From NCBI RefSeq assembly GCF_011742145.1, contig NZ_JAAQQU010000105.1, positions 62,001 to 126,000 of the forward strand: DNA of 64,000 bases, written 5' to 3'. Shown here one piece after another: positions 61,651-64,000 of the stretch. The notes beneath the pieces were generated by a model, which worked only from the letters and a program-made list of their open reading frames with translations, was not told the DNA's origin and searched no databases. The translations under genes and the position numbers were made by a program. Numbering within the stretch: the first letter of the stretch is position 1; each line of letters starts with the position of its first letter. This DNA comes from Flavobacterium sp. J49. GTDB taxonomy: Bacteria > Bacteroidota > Bacteroidia > Flavobacteriales > Flavobacteriaceae.

Positions 61651-64000
61651 ATGATAGTATTAAAATTCGGCGGTACTTCGGTTGCCAATGCTGAAAATAT
61701 TTCAAAAACCATAACGATAGTTGCCAACAAAAGCAAAGAAAACCAACTCGCCGTAGTTGTTTCTGCCTTTAGCGGCGTAACCGATTTATTGATTTTGGCC
61801 GGAAAAACTGCCGGTGCGAAAGACAAAGGATACAAAGACATCGTTAATCAAATCGAGAAAAAACACAAAGACGCCATAGACGAATTGATTCCGCTCAGCG
61901 AACAAAGCGAGATTATTGATACCATTAACCATGACATCAACCATTTAAAAACGCTATTGGACGGTTGTTACCTTTTGGGAGAATTATCAAGCAGAACGGC
62001 GGATATAGTGGCCGGTTTTGGCGAACTGTTGTCGTCACAGATTATTGCGGTAGCGCTAAAGCAAAAAGTAAGCAACTCAGCTTTTAAAGACAGTCGCGAA
62101 GTGATTAAAACCAATTCCAACTTCGGAAAAGCAGCCGTAGATTTTGAGGCAACCAATCAATTAATAGTAGATTATTTCAAAAACAATACTACTCAAGTAA
62201 CCTTGTTTCCCGGATTTATTGCGTCCTCATTTGATGGAAATACCACTACTTTAGGCCGAGGCGGTTCCGATTACACGGCAGCGATTATTGCCGCAGCGGT
62301 AAAAGCCGAAGTCTTGGAAATTTGGACCGACGTAAACGGAATGTTCACTGCCAATCCGAAAAGCGTAAAACAAGCCCAACCCATAGAAACCATCTCCTAT
62401 CAGGAAGCAATGGAGTTGTCGCATTTTGGCGCCAAAGTATTATATCCGCCAACCATTCAGCCGGTGTTGAAAGACAACATTCCGATTTTTATCAAAAATA
62501 CTTTCGAGCCTGAAGCTTACGGAACATTGATTTCCAATAACCCGGAAGCATCAAGCAACCCCATAAAGGGAATAACCCACATTGACAATATTGCTTTATT
62601 AACCTTAGAAGGTTCAGGTATGATAGGCGTTGCGGGCTCGTCCAAGCGTTTGTTCGAAGTTTTGTCTAATGAAAACATCAACGTGATTTTTATAACTCAA
62701 GCTTCTTCGGAACATTCGATTTGTGTCGGAATTCTAAATACTGATGCCGACAAAGCCAAAACCGCTATCGACAAAGCATTCGAAATGGAAATTGCCCAAG
62801 GCAAAGTCGACCCAACTATCGTCGAAAAAGATTTATGCATCGTAGCATTAGTAGGTGAAAGCATGAAAAACCACCAAGGCATCAGCGGCAAAATGTTTAG
62901 CACATTAGGCAAAAACAATGTCAACATTCGCGCGATAGCACAAGGCGCTTCGGAAAGAAATATCTCGGTGGTGATTAATGAGAAAGACGTGAAAAAAGCA
63001 CTGAATACGTTACACGAACGCTTTTTTGAAGACAATACCAAACAGTTGAATTTGTTTGTCATGGGCGTTGGTAACGTAGGCGAAAAATTCATTGACCAAA
63101 TCAGTCAGCAAAAGAAATTCCTCAAAGAAAACCTCAAAATTAATGTGCGCGTCATCGCTTTATCGAATTCCCGCAAAATGGTTTTCGATGAAGAAGGCAT
63201 CAACTTGAAAGACTGGAAAGAGACTTTAGAAAATGGTGAAAAAGCGAATCCAAGTGGATTCATCGCACGAACCAAAGAGTTAAATTTACGCAACAGCATT
63301 TTCGTAGACATTACTGCGAATCAAGATATCGCGGGCATTTACGACCAATTCTTAGGCCAGAATATAGCTGTAGTCACTTGTAACAAAATAGCCTGTTCCT
63401 CGGAATACAACCACTATAAAAACCTTAAAAACTTATCCCGAAAATACAACGCGCCATTCTTATTTGAAACGAATGTCGGAGCCGGTTTGCCTATCATTGA
63501 TACGCTAAAACACTTAATTGCGTCGGGTGATAAAGTGAATAGAATCAATGCAGTATTGTCGGGAAGTTTGAATTTTATTTTCAATAATTTCAGCGACACT
63601 TACAGCTTTCACGATGTAGTAAAAGAAGCAGGTGTTCAAGGTTTTACAGAACCTGACCCAAAAATTGATTTAAGTGGTGTTGATGTCGCCAGAAAGATAC
63701 TAATCCTCATTCGCGAAAGCGGTTACGAAATGGAAATGGAAAACATTACCAACAATTCATTTCTGCCTAAAGAATGCATGGACACAACGAACAACGAGGA
63801 TTTTTTCAAATCATTAAACAAACACGCGAGTCATTTTGATAATCTTTTGGCAGAAGCTAAATCCAAAGACAGTCGCTTGAAATTTGTAGCCTCTTTCGAA
63901 AATGGTAAAGCCAGCGTTGGTTTACAATTTATTCCATCTGACAGTCCGTTTTACAACTTAGAAGGAAAAGACAATATCGTCGAGTTTTATACCAATCGTT
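61651..64000 (+). CDS. thrA: Bifunctional aspartokinase / homoserine dehydrogenase I (3' end missing)
   Basis: 783 codons are present before the window ends; the family length is about 815-820. Aspartokinase domain starts MIVLKFGGTSVA, with TLGRGGSDYTA and the WTDVNG loop. ACT repeats follow at ~305-450 (threonine binding). Homoserine dehydrogenase starts near residue 466 (LFVMGVGNVGEKF) and contains NVGAGLPIIDTLKHL and GSLNFIF. It phosphorylates aspartate and later reduces aspartate semialdehyde to homoserine, committing carbon to threonine and methionine. The Thr-rich leader suggests attenuation as well as feedback control. Confidence 0.96.
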   Translation, partial: MIVLKFGGTSVANAENISKTITIVANKSKENQLAVVVSAFSGVTDLLILAGKTAGAKDKGYKDIVNQIEKKHKDAIDELIPLSEQSEIIDTINHDINHLKTLLDGCYLLGELSSRTADIVAGFGELLSSQIIAVALKQKVSNSAFKDSREVIKTNSNFGKAAVDFEATNQLIVDYFKNNTTQVTLFPGFIASSFDGNTTTLGRGGSDYTAAIIAAAVKAEVLEIWTDVNGMFTANPKSVKQAQPIETISYQEAMELSHFGAKVLYPPTIQPVLKDNIPIFIKNTFEPEAYGTLISNNPEASSNPIKGITHIDNIALLTLEGSGMIGVAGSSKRLFEVLSNENINVIFITQASSEHSICVGILNTDADKAKTAIDKAFEMEIAQGKVDPTIVEKDLCIVALVGESMKNHQGISGKMFSTLGKNNVNIRAIAQGASERNISVVINEKDVKKALNTLHERFFEDNTKQLNLFVMGVGNVGEKFIDQISQQKKFLKENLKINVRVIALSNSRKMVFDEEGINLKDWKETLENGEKANPSGFIARTKELNLRNSIFVDITANQDIAGIYDQFLGQNIAVVTCNKIACSSEYNHYKNLKNLSRKYNAPFLFETNVGAGLPIIDTLKHLIASGDKVNRINAVLSGSLNFIFNNFSDTYSFHDVVKEAGVQGFTEPDPKIDLSGVDVARKILILIRESGYEMEMENITNNSFLPKECMDTTNNEDFFKSLNKHASHFDNLLAEAKSKDSRLKFVASFENGKASVGLQFIPSDSPFYNLEGKDNIVEFYTNR

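Overview
The window reads as chromosome of a Flavobacteriaceae member, most likely Flavobacterium. Three things point there: nearly every recognisable promoter has the Bacteroidetes -7 box TAnnTTTG, often with TTG/TTTG about 19-23 bp upstream; secreted proteins end in type IX secretion (T9SS) sorting domains; and the gene set (DUF349 protein, DUF4293 protein, N-extended Rho, proteorhodopsin with blh, glutaminyl cyclase) is typical of the family. No rRNA, tRNA, CRISPR or recognisable transposase was seen.

Layout. 1-5.9 kb: edge of a secreted protein gene, RsmB-type methyltransferase, secreted endonuclease I and a DUF349 protein. 5.0-6.6 kb: pyrR-pyrB. 6.6-12.4 kb: four exported or membrane proteins (glycine-zipper protein, beta-lactamase-fold hydrolase, alpha/beta hydrolase, M48 protease) bracketed by two copies of a 173-bp direct repeat. 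12.4-16.2 kb: an AT-rich accessory stretch with stacked tandem repeats, an unknown secreted protein, and an AlbA_2/P-loop ATPase gene bounded by inverted repeats like a one-gene cassette. 16.2-22.8 kb: ABC-F ATPase, then an Lgt-like membrane protein overlapping a Tes/MJ0619-type radical SAM enzyme and two duplicated small membrane proteins, a thioredoxin-fold lipoprotein and a transaldolase. 22.9-27.4 kb: SDR, dipeptide epimerase, SRP RNA, glutaminyl cyclase and two small proteins.

27.5-34.4 kb: a green-type proton-pumping rhodopsin divergent from its retinal-producing oxygenase Blh, with two 30-bp palindromes between them; dnaK, an unknown membrane protein, rho and DUF4293. 34.7-43.4 kb: a phosphodiesterase, then a tight eight-gene run (truA, MsbA-like ABC exporter, FkbH, ACP, MaoC-like, SDR, MBOAT, SGNH) that looks like a pathway loading an acyl group on a dedicated ACP and transferring it to an envelope glycan or lipid. 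43.4-54 kb: lpdA, TPR protein, gyrA, a large T9SS-exported lipase-like protein, a lipoprotein and a beta-barrel. 54-64 kb: clpC, a protease-RimK fusion, TMEM175-type channel, DUF1304, cupin, hutH, and thrA preceded by a threonine-rich leader peptide.

Most interesting leads: the Lgt-like/radical SAM module, the inverted-repeat cassette, the palindromic rhodopsin/blh control region, the FkbH-MBOAT operon, and a shared sigma-54-like promoter layout in front of dnaK and clpC. All functional statements come from reading motifs; no database search was run.
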